Shown in pieces: positions 17,051 through 26,053 of a stretch of DNA of 64,000 nucleotides. The position numbers and the translations under genes were made by a program. The stretch is from positions 62,001 to 126,000 of the forward strand of contig NZ_JARFML010000019.1 in assembly GCF_029167105.1 (NCBI RefSeq). The letters run 5' to 3'. Position 1 is the first letter of the stretch. Each line of letters begins with the position of its first letter. This stretch comes from Bradyrhizobium yuanmingense. Lineage in GTDB: Bacteria; Pseudomonadota; Alphaproteobacteria; Rhizobiales; Xanthobacteraceae. Under the pieces are notes generated by a model. That model did no database searches. It saw only the letters and a program-made list of their open reading frames with translations, and had not been told where the DNA came from.

Positions 17051-18163
17051 ATGACGGCAAATTCGCCTGCTGATAATCTGGCCGAATTGGAGAGAGCGGT
17101 CGCTACGTGTCCGCTGGAGCGGTGCGCTCGCATTCTCTTCGGCCTCCTGCAACTGCTCACAAGCAGCCGCGGTCAGTCCCTGGAATTGCTCGCCGATGTG
17201 CTCGACGGCGTCCTGCTGCGACTGATCGAGCGGGTTGATGCCAGCACGCTGATCGATGTCAGCGCGGCTCTCGCAGAGCTCAAAGTGGCTCCGCCGAACA
17301 CCGTCCGACGTCTCGCCTCGCACCGCGATCCGGAAGTCGCCTGCCCCGTCTTGCTCCGCTCGCAGTCACTGTCCACGGCCGATCTCACATTGATCGCAGC
17401 CGCGAGCGGCGTACGGCAGCAATGTGCCATCGCCGGCCGCGCGCCGATCGATCCACGGGTGACGGAGACGCTGATCAAGGGTGGCACTTCCAGCGTTTGT
17501 CTTGCGCTGATCGGCAACAGCGAGGCAAGATTCTCCGAAGCCGCTTACGTTGCGCTGGTTGAGAAGTGCCTGGTGGATGACGAACTCACCAAGGCACTGG
17601 CGCTCAGGCCCGACACGCCCGACACGGTCATGCGGAAGCTGCTGTCGGCCTCACGGGCGCCGAAACCCGGCATTGCGCCGAACGCCGCCGTCTCGCTTCG
17701 ATCCGCAACGGCCGCACCAATCGCGGCCGAGCTACCGACCGCGGCCGCCTATGCAAGCGCGCGGCCAGAGATCGTAGCACTCAGCCGCATCGGCAAGCTC
17801 AACGATTCCACCGTGAATCGCTTCGCCATCCGCGGCGAGACCGCCAACCTCATGACCGCGCTGTCGGTGCTTTCAGGCGCTCCCATCGAGATCGTCGAGC
17901 ATGTCATGACCGACGAGGATTGCGAGGGCCTCGTCATGGCCTGCCGCGCCTCGCGGCTGAACTGGCAGACCACGCTCGCCATCCTGAGCAACCGCAGCGG
18001 CACACGGCTTTCTTTCGCCGAGCGCGAACGCGCGCAGCACATTTTCGAGACGCTGCTTCTGTCAACCAGCCAGTGGACCGTGCGGTGGGGCGAAATTGCC
18101 GCAAACGCCAAGGAGTGCGGCCGGGGACATCGCGACACAAAAAAGATGGGGGTTAGCCGATGA
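17051..18163 (+). CDS. DUF2336 domain protein
   Basis: A 370-residue, all-helical protein of the alphaproteobacterial DUF2336 family, with HEAT-like repeated segments (VRRLASHRDPEVACPVLLRS; FAIRGETANLMTALSVLSGAPIEIVEHVM). The family is of unknown function. ATG 17051 is preferred to a TTG 13 codons upstream. Its stop overlaps the start of the PilZ gene (ATGA), and the HD-GYP gene follows, so it belongs to a three-gene unit that probably handles cyclic di-GMP. A scaffold or output role is the simplest inference. Confidence 0.88.
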   Translation: MTANSPADNLAELERAVATCPLERCARILFGLLQLLTSSRGQSLELLADVLDGVLLRLIERVDASTLIDVSAALAELKVAPPNTVRRLASHRDPEVACPVLLRSQSLSTADLTLIAAASGVRQQCAIAGRAPIDPRVTETLIKGGTSSVCLALIGNSEARFSEAAYVALVEKCLVDDELTKALALRPDTPDTVMRKLLSASRAPKPGIAPNAAVSLRSATAAPIAAELPTAAAYASARPEIVALSRIGKLNDSTVNRFAIRGETANLMTALSVLSGAPIEIVEHVMTDEDCEGLVMACRASRLNWQTTLAILSNRSGTRLSFAERERAQHIFETLLLSTSQWTVRWGEIAANAKECGRGHRDTKKMGVSR

Positions 18164-18492
18164 AGTTCGACGGTCGCAAAGCCTTTCGCGTGAAGATGGA
18201 CCACAGGCAGCCGGTCAACCTCATGGGATCCGACGGCACCTGGCGGCGCAGCTGCGTCCTGCTCGACGTCTCGCAGACGGGCGCGAAGGTCGAGGTCGAG
18301 GGCACGCTGGACGTGCTCCAGGCCAAGGAATTCTTCATGCTGCTGTCGTCGACGGGCCTCGCCTACCGGCGCTGCGAGCTGGTCTGGATTGACGGCACCA
18401 CGGCCGGCATCCACTTCGTCACCTCGCAAAGCAAGAAGAAGCAGGCGAGTACGCCGGCTGCCGCAACGCAGGCCGCCGCTCAGGCCAAGTAG
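18160..18492 (+). CDS. PilZ domain protein
   Basis: A 110-residue single-domain PilZ protein. The two cyclic-di-GMP motifs are present: RKAFR (RxxxR) at 6-10 and DVSQTGAKVEV (DxSxxG) near residue 40. The barrel continues through FFMLLSSTGLAYRRCELVWIDGTTAGIHF, and a Lys-rich, Ala-rich tail ends the protein. It should bind cyclic di-GMP and pass the signal to a partner. Its start codon overlaps the DUF2336 stop, implying coupled translation. Confidence 0.92.
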   Translation: MKFDGRKAFRVKMDHRQPVNLMGSDGTWRRSCVLLDVSQTGAKVEVEGTLDVLQAKEFFMLLSSTGLAYRRCELVWIDGTTAGIHFVTSQSKKKQASTPAAATQAAAQAK

Positions 18493-18536
18493 ACGAGAAT
18501 TCGACCCCTCGATGGGAGCCCGCGATATTCCGGGTC

Positions 18537-19661
18537 ATGTCCGTGCAGAACGCGCAAACCACACTCAAACCCACCAGCCTCGACGGCACCGCCGTCGCTG
18601 GAGCGCCGCGCCCGTTCGTGCATGTGCTGGCCGACACGTCCGACAAGCTGGCCGGTGTGTGCTCGATCCTCGAGCAACGCTTTGCCGTCGCGGGCGAGCG
18701 GCTGGACGCCGAGGCCAAGCTGTCAGAGGTGCCGTCCGCCATCGTCATTCGCGCCGAACTTCGCGATGTCGACAACATTGCGGCGATCAAGAAGCGGGCG
18801 GGCAAGCTCGCTAAAGCGAAGAAACGGATTTTCCTGCTGGAGCACACCTCCCATGTCGCCGTTTCGCAGGCCTATGCGCTTGGAGCGACACTGGTCCTGC
18901 CGGGCACGATCAACCGGGCGAGGTTGCTGGCGGCGCTGTCTGATCCGGCTGATCCGCTCTCCCCTCTGTCGCGTCCGACCGTGCAGTCCGACAACGCCGT
19001 CGAGACCGCGGCGACCGCGATCGCATCCATGTTCAACTCCGTCACCCTGGGCCAGCCGCTCGACGTCAACGGCACCAGGGAAGCCGGTCGCCAGATCGCC
19101 GAGCGCATCATCCGGCATGGCCTGACGGAATGGCTCACCACGGTGCGGCGGCACCACGAAGGAACCTATCAGCACTGCCTGCTGGTGACCGGTGTCGCCG
19201 TCGACTTCGGGCTGAGCCTCGGCGTCGGCAGGACCGACCTCGAGCGTCTCTACTCGGCGGCCATGTTCCACGACATCGGCAAGGCGCAGATTCCGCTCGC
19301 CATCCTCGACAAGCCGGGCCGGCTCGATGCCGCCGAGCGCGCCCTGATCGAAACGCATCCCGCCGCCGGCTACGCATTTCTCAAGGACCATGACGGCATC
19401 TCGCGGGAGATTCTCGATGCCGTTCGCCATCATCACGAGTATCTCGACGGGAGCGGCTATCCCGATGCGCTCTGCGCCGAGAGCATTGGCGATATCGTCA
19501 GGATCCTGACGATCTCCGACATCTTTGCCGCGCTGATCGAGCACCGGCACTACAAGCCGACCATGCCGCGCGCGGAGGCCTACGACGTTCTGTGCGGGAT
19601 GACAGGCAAGCTGGAGAAGGCGCTGGTCCGCTCGTTCAAGCAGGTCGCGCTCACGCGGTGA
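18537..19661 (+). CDS. HD-GYP phosphodiesterase with pseudo-receiver domain
   Basis: A 374-residue protein. The C-terminal HD-GYP domain (about 190-370) keeps the metal and catalytic motifs HDIGKAQIP, the ETHPAAGY helix and HHEYLDGSGYP, so it is probably an active cyclic di-GMP phosphodiesterase. The first 125 residues look like a receiver fold (VHVLADTSDKLAGVCSIL; RIFLLEHTSHVAVSQAYALGA), but the phospho-acceptor Asp at the end of the third strand is absent (IVIRAELRD), so it may be a pseudo-receiver. It lies 44 bases after the PilZ gene and completes the operon. Confidence 0.92.
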   Translation: MSVQNAQTTLKPTSLDGTAVAGAPRPFVHVLADTSDKLAGVCSILEQRFAVAGERLDAEAKLSEVPSAIVIRAELRDVDNIAAIKKRAGKLAKAKKRIFLLEHTSHVAVSQAYALGATLVLPGTINRARLLAALSDPADPLSPLSRPTVQSDNAVETAATAIASMFNSVTLGQPLDVNGTREAGRQIAERIIRHGLTEWLTTVRRHHEGTYQHCLLVTGVAVDFGLSLGVGRTDLERLYSAAMFHDIGKAQIPLAILDKPGRLDAAERALIETHPAAGYAFLKDHDGISREILDAVRHHHEYLDGSGYPDALCAESIGDIVRILTISDIFAALIEHRHYKPTMPRAEAYDVLCGMTGKLEKALVRSFKQVALTR

Positions 19662-19687
19662 GCGCTGTGACCCGTATCGAGCGCAGC

Positions 19688-19891
19688 CTAGTGCGTCGCA
19701 CGATGACTGGCGCGGCGCGGGATGGAGCGGCAGGCCAGTCCGTCGGCCAGCAGCTTCATGTCCTCGTGCCGGCCGCTGCGAATCAGCCGGCCGAACTCTT
19801 CGGGTGTGAAAGGAAGACTTGGATCATCATCGATCTTAGGCCGCAGTCGCGGACCGAAGAACCGCCGAACCAGGCTAGCCAGCCGCCGCAT
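19688..19891 (-). CDS. Small basic hypothetical protein
   Basis: A possible 67-residue protein opening MRRLASLVRRFFGPRLRPK, with GAGGGAA seven bases before its ATG. The middle (DDPSLPFTPEEFGRLIRSGRHEDMKLLADGLA) is more gene-like than random, with a short acidic helix. No family is recognised. It converges with the HD-GYP gene, whose stop is 26 bases away. The ribosome site and codon pattern give moderate support only. Confidence 0.45.
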   Translation of the reverse strand: MRRLASLVRRFFGPRLRPKIDDDPSLPFTPEEFGRLIRSGRHEDMKLLADGLACRSIPRRASHRATH

Positions 19892-20024
19892 ATCGATTCC
19901 CTCGCGCCAGCAACAAACCTCTCAGTCCGCATATTGTTCCTCCCGCGACTTCGAGATTGCAAGAGGCCACGCGCGACACCGCACCAAAAAATTTTCCGCC
20001 AGAGAATAATCTCCTCTGCTCGTG

Positions 20025-20702
20025 CTAATCGGCAAAACCCACGTAATGCACGAACTGGTGGTTGTGCTCGCGGTCCGAGCGCACGGCGTTCGCGGCAAAA
20101 CCGTCGTCGGGATAGCCCAGCGCGACACAGGTCATGATGACCTCGTCCTCCGGAATCTCGGCGACCTCGCGCACGATGTCGGAGCGCATGATGCCCTGCC
20201 CGTTGATGACCGAGCCGAGTCCGCGGTCCCACGCCGCGAGCACGATGCCGTAGCAGAGCGCACCGAGATCGAAGTGGCAGACCGCGCCGGGATCGAGCAC
20301 GCGGTCATAGGTCAGCACCAGCGAGACCGGCGCGTCGAACTGGCGGAAGCCGCGCAGCACCCAGTCCTGCCGCATCGGCTTGTCGTCGCGTGCGATTCCC
20401 ATCGCGCCGAACAGCTTCTTGGCGATGTCGACCTGCCGGGTGCGATGCACGCCCTGGTATTCGCCATGGCTGACGATGTCGCGCTTGACCTTGGCGCCGC
20501 CGGCCATCTCCGCCATGTTGCGGCGACGCACCTCCTCCAGCGGATGACCCGTGAGCACATGGACATGCCAAGGCTGGGTGTTCATCGACGAGGGCGCGCG
20601 CTTGGCGCTCTCGATGATCGCCTCGATCACCGCGCGCGGCACCGGCTCGTTCTTGAAGCCACGCACGCTGCGGCGCGACTGGACCAACGTCTCGAATTCC
20701 AC
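20025..20702 (-). CDS. Nitroreductase family protein
   Basis: About 225 residues of the FMN-dependent nitroreductase fold. The FMN phosphate site is SRRSVRGFKN near the start, with APSSMNTQPWHVHV and the C-terminal GLGSVINGQ and ALGYPDDGFAANAVRS as further family motifs. GTG 20702 is chosen because AGGGAG lies nine bases upstream; the alternative ATG 14 codons upstream has no such site. It likely reduces nitroaromatics, quinones or flavins with NAD(P)H. It is divergent from an esterase gene. Confidence 0.9.
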   Translation of the reverse strand: MEFETLVQSRRSVRGFKNEPVPRAVIEAIIESAKRAPSSMNTQPWHVHVLTGHPLEEVRRRNMAEMAGGAKVKRDIVSHGEYQGVHRTRQVDIAKKLFGAMGIARDDKPMRQDWVLRGFRQFDAPVSLVLTYDRVLDPGAVCHFDLGALCYGIVLAAWDRGLGSVINGQGIMRSDIVREVAEIPEDEVIMTCVALGYPDDGFAANAVRSDREHNHQFVHYVGFAD

Positions 20703-20818
20703 CTCGTGAATCTCCCTGCCCGTTCGTCCGGCCGTGCGACGCACGCCGGTTGCCGATGCGGCCCCGCAAAACCTATGCTAATGACCAAGCAAGACCAAGA
20801 ACCCTGTGAGGAAAGCCC

Positions 20819-21781
20819 ATGGCCGCACCGCTCGATCCCGTCATCGCCCAGATCATTCCGCTCATGCCGATGCGCGATCCCACGGCCATGACGCCACAGA
20901 GCGCCCGCGATTCCTTGCGCGCACTCGCTGCCTCGCGTGCCGCCATTCCGCCGCCGCCGGTCGATAGCGTCGAGGATATCAGGGTGAAGGGCGGCGCCAG
21001 TCTGCTTCCCGCACGGGTCTATCGGGTCGGCCCCGCGCCGGCACCGACGGTGGTGTTCTTCCACGGCGGCGGCTGGGTTGCGGGCGATCTCGAAACCCAC
21101 GACCGGCAGGCGCGCAACCTTGCGATCGAGACCGGCGCGGTCGTCGTCTCCGTCGACTATCGCCGCCCGCCCGAGACGCGCTTTCCCGGCGCCTTCGAGG
21201 ATGCTTTCGCCGCGGTCAGCGACGTGTTTGGCCGCGTCGCGGAATTTGGCAATGACGCAACGCGTTTCGGCGTTGCCGGCGACAGCGCCGGCGGCAATCT
21301 CGCAGCGACGAGCGCGATCGCCTGCCGGGAGGCCGGCATCAAGCTCGCCGCGCAACTGCTGGTCTATCCGGTCACCGACGTCGTCGGCGCTTATGCCGAT
21401 GCGCGCGAGAACGCGCGCTATCCCTCGCGCGCGGAGAACGCCGAGGGCTACTTCCTCACACGGGCGACGATGGAATGGTTCTGCGGCCATTATCTCGCCG
21501 ATCCCGCGCACGCCGGCGACTGGCGCGTCTCGCCGCTGCGGGCTGCCTCCTTGGCCGGCGTCGCGCCCGCGATCGTGACCACCGCCTGGTTCGATCCCCT
21601 GCGCGACGAAGGCGCCGCCTATGCGCGGGCCCTGGAGGCCGCCGGCGTGAAGGTCAAGCACCATGAGGGCCCCGGCCTGATCCATGGCTATTTCGGCATG
21701 GGCGACGCCTCCGACGTCGCGCGCGCTGAGGCGCAGCGCGCGCGGGCCGACTTCAAGGCGCTGCTGATGCGCGGCGCGTGA
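20819..21781 (+). CDS. Alpha/beta hydrolase, hormone-sensitive-lipase family
   Basis: A 320-residue esterase/lipase. The oxyanion motif FFHGGGWVAGD and the nucleophile motif GDSAGGNLAA mark the HSL (GDXG) family. The acid residue is probably the Asp in TTAWFDPLRDEG and the His that in GLIHGYFGM. A Met/Pro-rich N-terminal cap precedes the core. It is probably cytoplasmic (no signal peptide) and hydrolyses short-chain esters. An A/G-rich ribosome site, GTGAGGAAAG, lies before the ATG. Confidence 0.93.
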   Translation: MAAPLDPVIAQIIPLMPMRDPTAMTPQSARDSLRALAASRAAIPPPPVDSVEDIRVKGGASLLPARVYRVGPAPAPTVVFFHGGGWVAGDLETHDRQARNLAIETGAVVVSVDYRRPPETRFPGAFEDAFAAVSDVFGRVAEFGNDATRFGVAGDSAGGNLAATSAIACREAGIKLAAQLLVYPVTDVVGAYADARENARYPSRAENAEGYFLTRATMEWFCGHYLADPAHAGDWRVSPLRAASLAGVAPAIVTTAWFDPLRDEGAAYARALEAAGVKVKHHEGPGLIHGYFGMGDASDVARAEAQRARADFKALLMRGA

Positions 21782-21787
21782 AGGCGA

Positions 21788-22249
21788 TCAGGCGCTCTGC
21801 GGCCGCTGCGCCGCGGTGTGCCCCCAGGTCTCGTCCCAGTCCTGACCGGCGGCATCGACCACGCGGCCGTCGGCTTCGAAGAACTTGTTCGGCACCTGGA
21901 AGATCGCCAGGATCAACGCGCCGTCCGGACACCAGGCGGCGTGCCGGCTGCCCGCCTCGCGCCAGATGAATTCGCCGGCCTTGCAGGCAATGCCCTTGGC
22001 CGGCCCCTCCTTGTCGACGAGCGCACCTTCGATGACCCAGCTCTGCTCGATGCCGACATGCTCGTGATCGGGCAGCACCGATCCTGGCGCAAAACGCATC
22101 AAGGCGGTCATCAGCCCCGTACGCCGATCGAACAGCAGCGTCTTGGCCTCGCAGCCCGGAAAGCGCGTCTTCTGCCAATCCATGTCTTGGGGGCGAACCA
22201 GGTGGGAATGCCGATCGGCTGCCTGGTCGTGCGGGATCGCGGCGTCCAT
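21788..22249 (-). CDS. Cupin domain protein (ChrR-like)
   Basis: A 153-residue single cupin. The metal-binding cupin motifs are seen as VLPDHEHVGIEQSWVIEG (His-His-Glu-like ligands) and SRHAAWCPDGALILAIFQ. ATG 22249 has GGAGAGGAAG seven bases upstream and fits the family start; a longer frame exists but is unsupported. The sequence resembles the cupins of the ChrR / 2,4'-dihydroxyacetophenone-dioxygenase group, but neither function can be claimed. It converges with the esterase, with six bases between stops. Confidence 0.82.
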   Translation of the reverse strand: MDAAIPHDQAADRHSHLVRPQDMDWQKTRFPGCEAKTLLFDRRTGLMTALMRFAPGSVLPDHEHVGIEQSWVIEGALVDKEGPAKGIACKAGEFIWREAGSRHAAWCPDGALILAIFQVPNKFFEADGRVVDAAGQDWDETWGHTAAQRPQSA

Positions 22250-22452
22250 CACGATGCTTCCTCTCCATCTCAAGGGACCAACGCTAGCAGGATCGCCCGA
22301 TGCGGTCAGCGAGCACTGCAACAGAGGCGACATCTCCCGCGCTTGAAGCGCAAAAATCAGCGGGCGACCGGGCGGCCCAGTGCTCATCCTGCTTGATTGC
22401 GCCACGATTCCCGGCTCCAATCTGCCGGCCATTTCTGGTTCAGGAGACCCCC

Positions 22453-22701
22453 ATGATGAAGCGGATTTTCGTCGCTGCGATCGTTGCCACCTTCGCAGCG
22501 GGTTCGGCCCTTGCGCAAGAAACCTGCGAGAGCAAGGCCGTCGGCAAGGACGGCAAGCCGCTGGCCGGCGCCGCCAAGACCTCGTTCCTGAAGAAATGCA
22601 AGGAAGACGCCTGCGCGCCCAAGGCAGTCAGCGCCGACGGCAAGCCGCTCGCCGGCGCCGCCAAGAACAGCTTCATGAAGAAGTGCGAGACCAGCGCGTA
22701 A
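22453..22701 (+). CDS. psiF: PsiF repeat protein
   Basis: An 82-residue exported protein with two PsiF repeats of about 28 residues: CESKAVGKDGKPLAGAA.. ending FLKKCKED, and CAPKAVSADGKPLAGAA.. ending FMKKCETS. The signal peptide ends at ALAQE. The four cysteines, two per repeat, suggest disulfides in the periplasm. In E. coli, psiF is phosphate-starvation inducible, but its biochemical role is unknown; no Pho box was recognised here. The AGGAGA site before ATG 22453 fixes the start. Confidence 0.9.
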   Translation: MMKRIFVAAIVATFAAGSALAQETCESKAVGKDGKPLAGAAKTSFLKKCKEDACAPKAVSADGKPLAGAAKNSFMKKCETSA

Positions 22702-22754
22702 GGCGCAGTGCGTTCCGGGCCTTTTCAGCAAGCCATCACAAACGAAATGCCGTC

Positions 22755-22798
22755 ATGGCCGGGCAGATGCGCGTCTTCGCGCCAGATGTCCCGGCCAT
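22755..22798. repeat. REP-like palindrome
   Basis: Perfect 9-bp arms ATGGCCGGG and CCCGGCCAT enclose a smaller GCGCG-TCTT-CGCGC hairpin. It sits between psiF and the asparaginase gene, in a 250-base region that is otherwise empty. The CCGTCATGGCCGGG theme is one I recall as a dispersed Bradyrhizobium repeat. It has no T run and so is not called a terminator. Confidence 0.5.
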
Positions 22799-22956
22799 CG
22801 GCTTCTTGTGCCCCACCCCGCCGCCAGTTTCCGACACGCGCCGAGCGCGTAAAGCAAACACGCCGCGACCCTAGACAGAACGCAGCGGCTGACGGATGAT
22901 GCAGCGCTGAGCGAACCGGGGCGCATCGACGAGGCTTCCAGCAAAGGATGGGCGAG

Positions 22957-24048
22957 ATGTTGCAGTTCCGCGTGCGTGATCACATCACGGCGATAATGAG
23001 CGTGCTCTTTACGCTGCTCATGATCGTTGACGTTGCCAACGCGAGAGGCCCCGGCCTGCCCAACGTCATGGTTCTCGCAACCGGCGGCACGATCGCCGGC
23101 AGCGGGGCGAGCAGCACCACCGTCATCGGGTATACCGCAGCCACGGTGGGCATCGAGACCCTCTTGAATGCCGTCCCCGAGTTGAAAACGGTGGCCAACG
23201 TCAAGGGCGAGCAGGTCTTCCAGATCGCCAGCGAGAATATGAACAATGATTATTGGCTGAAGCTCGCCAAGCGCGTCAATACGCTCCTCGCGCAGGACGA
23301 CGTGGACGGGATCGTGATCACGCACGGAACCGATACGATCGAGGAAACCAGCTATTTCCTGAATCTGGTCGTCAAGAGCAAGAAGCCTGTGGTCGTCGTC
23401 GGTGCGATGCGTCCATCGACCGCGATCAGCGCGGACGGCCCGATCAACCTCTTCAATGCGGTGATCCTCGCAGGCAGTGAAGAAGCCGTCGGCAAGGGCG
23501 TGCTCGTCGCCCTCAACGATCAGATCAACGCCGCACGCGACGTCACCAAGAACAACACGTCCACGGCAGACACCTTTCGCACGCCCGAACTCGGCTTTCT
23601 CGGCTACATGCAGGGCAACAAGCCGTATTTCTATCGCCAAACGACCCGCCGGCACACGGCGGATTCCGAATTTGACGTGTCCAAGCTCGATGTCCTGCCG
23701 CAGGTCGACATCGTCTACGGCTACGCCAACATGAACCGGGTCGCGATCGACGCCTTTGTCGCTGCCGGCGCCAAGGGGGTCGTGCATGCCGGCGTGGGTG
23801 ACGGCAGCCTGGCCCGCCCGGCGGTCGAGCCGGCGCTCGACGATGCCCGCAAGAAAGGCGTGGTGATCGTTCGCAGCAGCCGTGTCGGCAACGGCATCGT
23901 CGCGCGCAATGGCGAGGCCAAGGACGATGAGCACGACTTCGTCGTCTCGGATACGCTCAATCCCCAGAAGGCGCGCATTTTGCTGATGCTGGCGTTGACC
24001 AAGACGAGCGACACCAAGGACATTCAGCGGATGTTCTACGCATATTAG
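22957..24048 (+). CDS. ansB: Type II L-asparaginase (periplasmic)
   Basis: A 363-residue exported asparaginase hydrolysing asparagine (and often glutamine) to the acid and ammonia. The first catalytic Thr is in ATGGTIAGSG and the second in ITHGTDTIEETSYF, with VVVVGAMRPSTAISADGP the third family block. The C-terminal YAYSNM-like block and HAGVGDG are present. A signal/anchor segment spans about residues 10-30. ATG 22957 is preferred to an ATG three codons upstream because AAAGGA sits at an ideal eight bases. It stands alone and converges with a metallo-hydrolase. Confidence 0.94.
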   Translation: MLQFRVRDHITAIMSVLFTLLMIVDVANARGPGLPNVMVLATGGTIAGSGASSTTVIGYTAATVGIETLLNAVPELKTVANVKGEQVFQIASENMNNDYWLKLAKRVNTLLAQDDVDGIVITHGTDTIEETSYFLNLVVKSKKPVVVVGAMRPSTAISADGPINLFNAVILAGSEEAVGKGVLVALNDQINAARDVTKNNTSTADTFRTPELGFLGYMQGNKPYFYRQTTRRHTADSEFDVSKLDVLPQVDIVYGYANMNRVAIDAFVAAGAKGVVHAGVGDGSLARPAVEPALDDARKKGVVIVRSSRVGNGIVARNGEAKDDEHDFVVSDTLNPQKARILLMLALTKTSDTKDIQRMFYAY

Positions 24049-24050
24049 AG

Positions 24051-24926
24051 CTAATCGCGCTTGAACCGGTAATCGAACGCGGCGCCGAACGGCTTGATCA
24101 GCCCGGCCGTCGGCGCCGGAAAATGGATCGGCAGGATCAGCGTGTCCGTGTCGGCAACAGAGGCGAAGAACTTTAGTCGCGACATCGCGGACTGCTTCGC
24201 ATCCCAATCCGGCTTCGCCGACCAGTCCGGCTCGCGACACTGGATCTGGTGGTGCATGAGGTCGCCCGCGACCACGGCGCGCTGGCCTTTCGAAAAGATA
24301 TTCACGCAGCAATGACAGGGCGAATGCCCCGGCGTCGGGGTCAGCGTCACGGTATCGTCGAGCGCGTAATCGTCCTCGACCAGCAGCGCCTGCCCGGCCT
24401 CGACGATCGGCAGGCAATTGTCGCGAAACACGGTGCCCGGCGGATTGCTGCCTTTGGCGTTCTCCGCCTCCCAAGCCGCGTATTCCCCCTTGTGGAAGAC
24501 GTACTTCGCGTTGGGAAACGTCGGCACCCAGCGTCCGTCGCGCAAGGTCGTGTTCCAGCCGGTATGGTCGATGTGCAGATGCGTGCAGAACACGTAATCG
24601 ATCTGCTCGAAGCCGATGCCGAGCGCGAACAATTCGTTGCGCCAGCGCGCCTTACCGGGAAAATCGAACGGCGGCGGATGGCCCTTGTCCTCACCGGTAC
24701 AGGTGTCGACCAGGATGGTGTAGCGCGGCGTGCGCACCACAAACGTCTGATAGGTGATCACCATCATGCCGCGCGCGGCGTCGAACACCTCCGGCTCCAT
24801 CGTCGGTAGATGGCGCTTGAACACGTCTTCGTCATAGGCCGGGAAGAAATCCTGCGGCCGGCGCCACGGCCCCTCCCGCTCGATCACCGCATCGATGGTG
24901 ATGTCGCCGATCCGGACTGGCTTCAT
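24051..24926 (-). CDS. MBL fold metallo-hydrolase
   Basis: A 291-residue metallo-beta-lactamase-fold enzyme. The zinc motif is THLHIDHTGWN (HxHxDH), later His ligands are in TPGHSPCHCCVN and GDLMHHQIQ, and a late His occurs in ILPIHFPAPTAG. It resembles the large group that includes lactonases and alkyl-hydrolases; the substrate is not deducible. GGAGCG precedes ATG 24926. Only two bases separate its stop from that of the asparaginase, a tight convergent pair. Confidence 0.92.
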   Translation of the reverse strand: MKPVRIGDITIDAVIEREGPWRRPQDFFPAYDEDVFKRHLPTMEPEVFDAARGMMVITYQTFVVRTPRYTILVDTCTGEDKGHPPPFDFPGKARWRNELFALGIGFEQIDYVFCTHLHIDHTGWNTTLRDGRWVPTFPNAKYVFHKGEYAAWEAENAKGSNPPGTVFRDNCLPIVEAGQALLVEDDYALDDTVTLTPTPGHSPCHCCVNIFSKGQRAVVAGDLMHHQIQCREPDWSAKPDWDAKQSAMSRLKFFASVADTDTLILPIHFPAPTAGLIKPFGAAFDYRFKRD

Positions 24927-25069
24927 GGGTGTTCGCTCCCTTTTTGACGAAAGCGTAGCGAACGGAATCAGGGCATTCAAGGCACCAAACCCGGGAGCCT
25001 CCCATGCGCCCCGTGCCGCAAATCAACCTCAAACGCCGGAGAAGATGATCGCGGAATGAGGAATGTCCG

Positions 25070-26053
25070 GTGGGCAGGAAACTGAGAGTGACCACGGCGA
25101 TCGTGATCGCCGTCGCAGCTGCAATCTACGTCAACAACACAAGCCTTCTGGCGCCGCATCGGGACGGCAAGCCGGTGCTGCTCGCCCATCGCGGCATGGC
25201 GCAACGATTTGACGAGCGCGAGCTGAAGAACGACACCTGCACCGCCGCGCGGATGCTGCCGCCGGCGCACGACTACCTCGAAAACACCCTGCGCTCGATG
25301 CGCGCGAGCTTCGAGGCCGGTGCCGACGTGGTCGAGCTCGACGTGCACCCGACCAGTGACGGCGAGTTCGCCGTCTTCCATGACTGGACACTCGACTGCC
25401 GGACCGACGGCCTCGGCGTCACCCGCGCGCAGAGCGTGGCAAAGCTGAAGACGCTCGATATCGGCTACGGCTACACCGCCGACGGCGGCAAGACCTTCCC
25501 GTTCCGCGGCAAGGGCGTCGGCATGATGCCGACCTTGTCGGAGGTGTTCGCCGCCTTCCCCGACAAGCAGTTGCTCATCAACGTGAAGAGCCGGGACCCG
25601 GACGAAGGCGAGAAACTTGCCGGCGTGCTGACCACGTTGTCGGCCGGGCGGCGTAGCACCATCATGGTCTATGGCGGCGACGAGCCCATCGACGTGATCC
25701 GTCGCCTCGCCCCGGATGTCCGCACGATCTCGCGGAAGTCTATCAAAAGCTGCCTGGCACGCTATATCGGATTCGGCTGGACCGGTCTCGTCCCAGAGGC
25801 CTGCCGCAACGCGATAGTGCTGGTGCCAATCAACGTCGCCCCCTGGCTATGGGGCTGGCCCGATCGCTTTCTCGCGCGCATGAACGCCGTCAACAGCGCT
25901 GTGTTCGCGCTCGGCCCCTACAGCGGCGGCGAGTTCTCCACCGGCATCGATACGCCGGAATTGCTTGCGCGGCTGCCGCAAAGCTATTCCGGCGGCATCT
26001 GGACCAACGAGATCGAGGCGATCGCCAGGCTCACCGGCAACAGCAGAGATTAG
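25070..26053 (+). CDS. Glycerophosphodiester phosphodiesterase family protein
   Basis: A 327-residue GlpQ-like TIM-barrel protein that would release glycerol-3-phosphate and an alcohol from phospholipid head groups. The core motifs are LLAHRGMAQRF at about 36-46, ENTLRSMRASFEAGADVVELDVHPT at about 69, and VFHDWTLDCRTDG, giving the His-Arg, Glu-Asp and His expected at the metal site. The N-terminus has one hydrophobic segment (TTAIVIAVAAAIYV), so it is exported or membrane-anchored. It begins with GTG, with GAGGAA upstream. Confidence 0.88.
   Translation: MGRKLRVTTAIVIAVAAAIYVNNTSLLAPHRDGKPVLLAHRGMAQRFDERELKNDTCTAARMLPPAHDYLENTLRSMRASFEAGADVVELDVHPTSDGEFAVFHDWTLDCRTDGLGVTRAQSVAKLKTLDIGYGYTADGGKTFPFRGKGVGMMPTLSEVFAAFPDKQLLINVKSRDPDEGEKLAGVLTTLSAGRRSTIMVYGGDEPIDVIRRLAPDVRTISRKSIKSCLARYIGFGWTGLVPEACRNAIVLVPINVAPWLWGWPDRFLARMNAVNSAVFALGPYSGGEFSTGIDTPELLARLPQSYSGGIWTNEIEAIARLTGNSRD

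Noticed and set aside
22753..24474. 573-residue minus-strand frame over the asparaginase gene
   Set aside because: It spans two real genes and a REP-like palindrome, and its translation has no domain.
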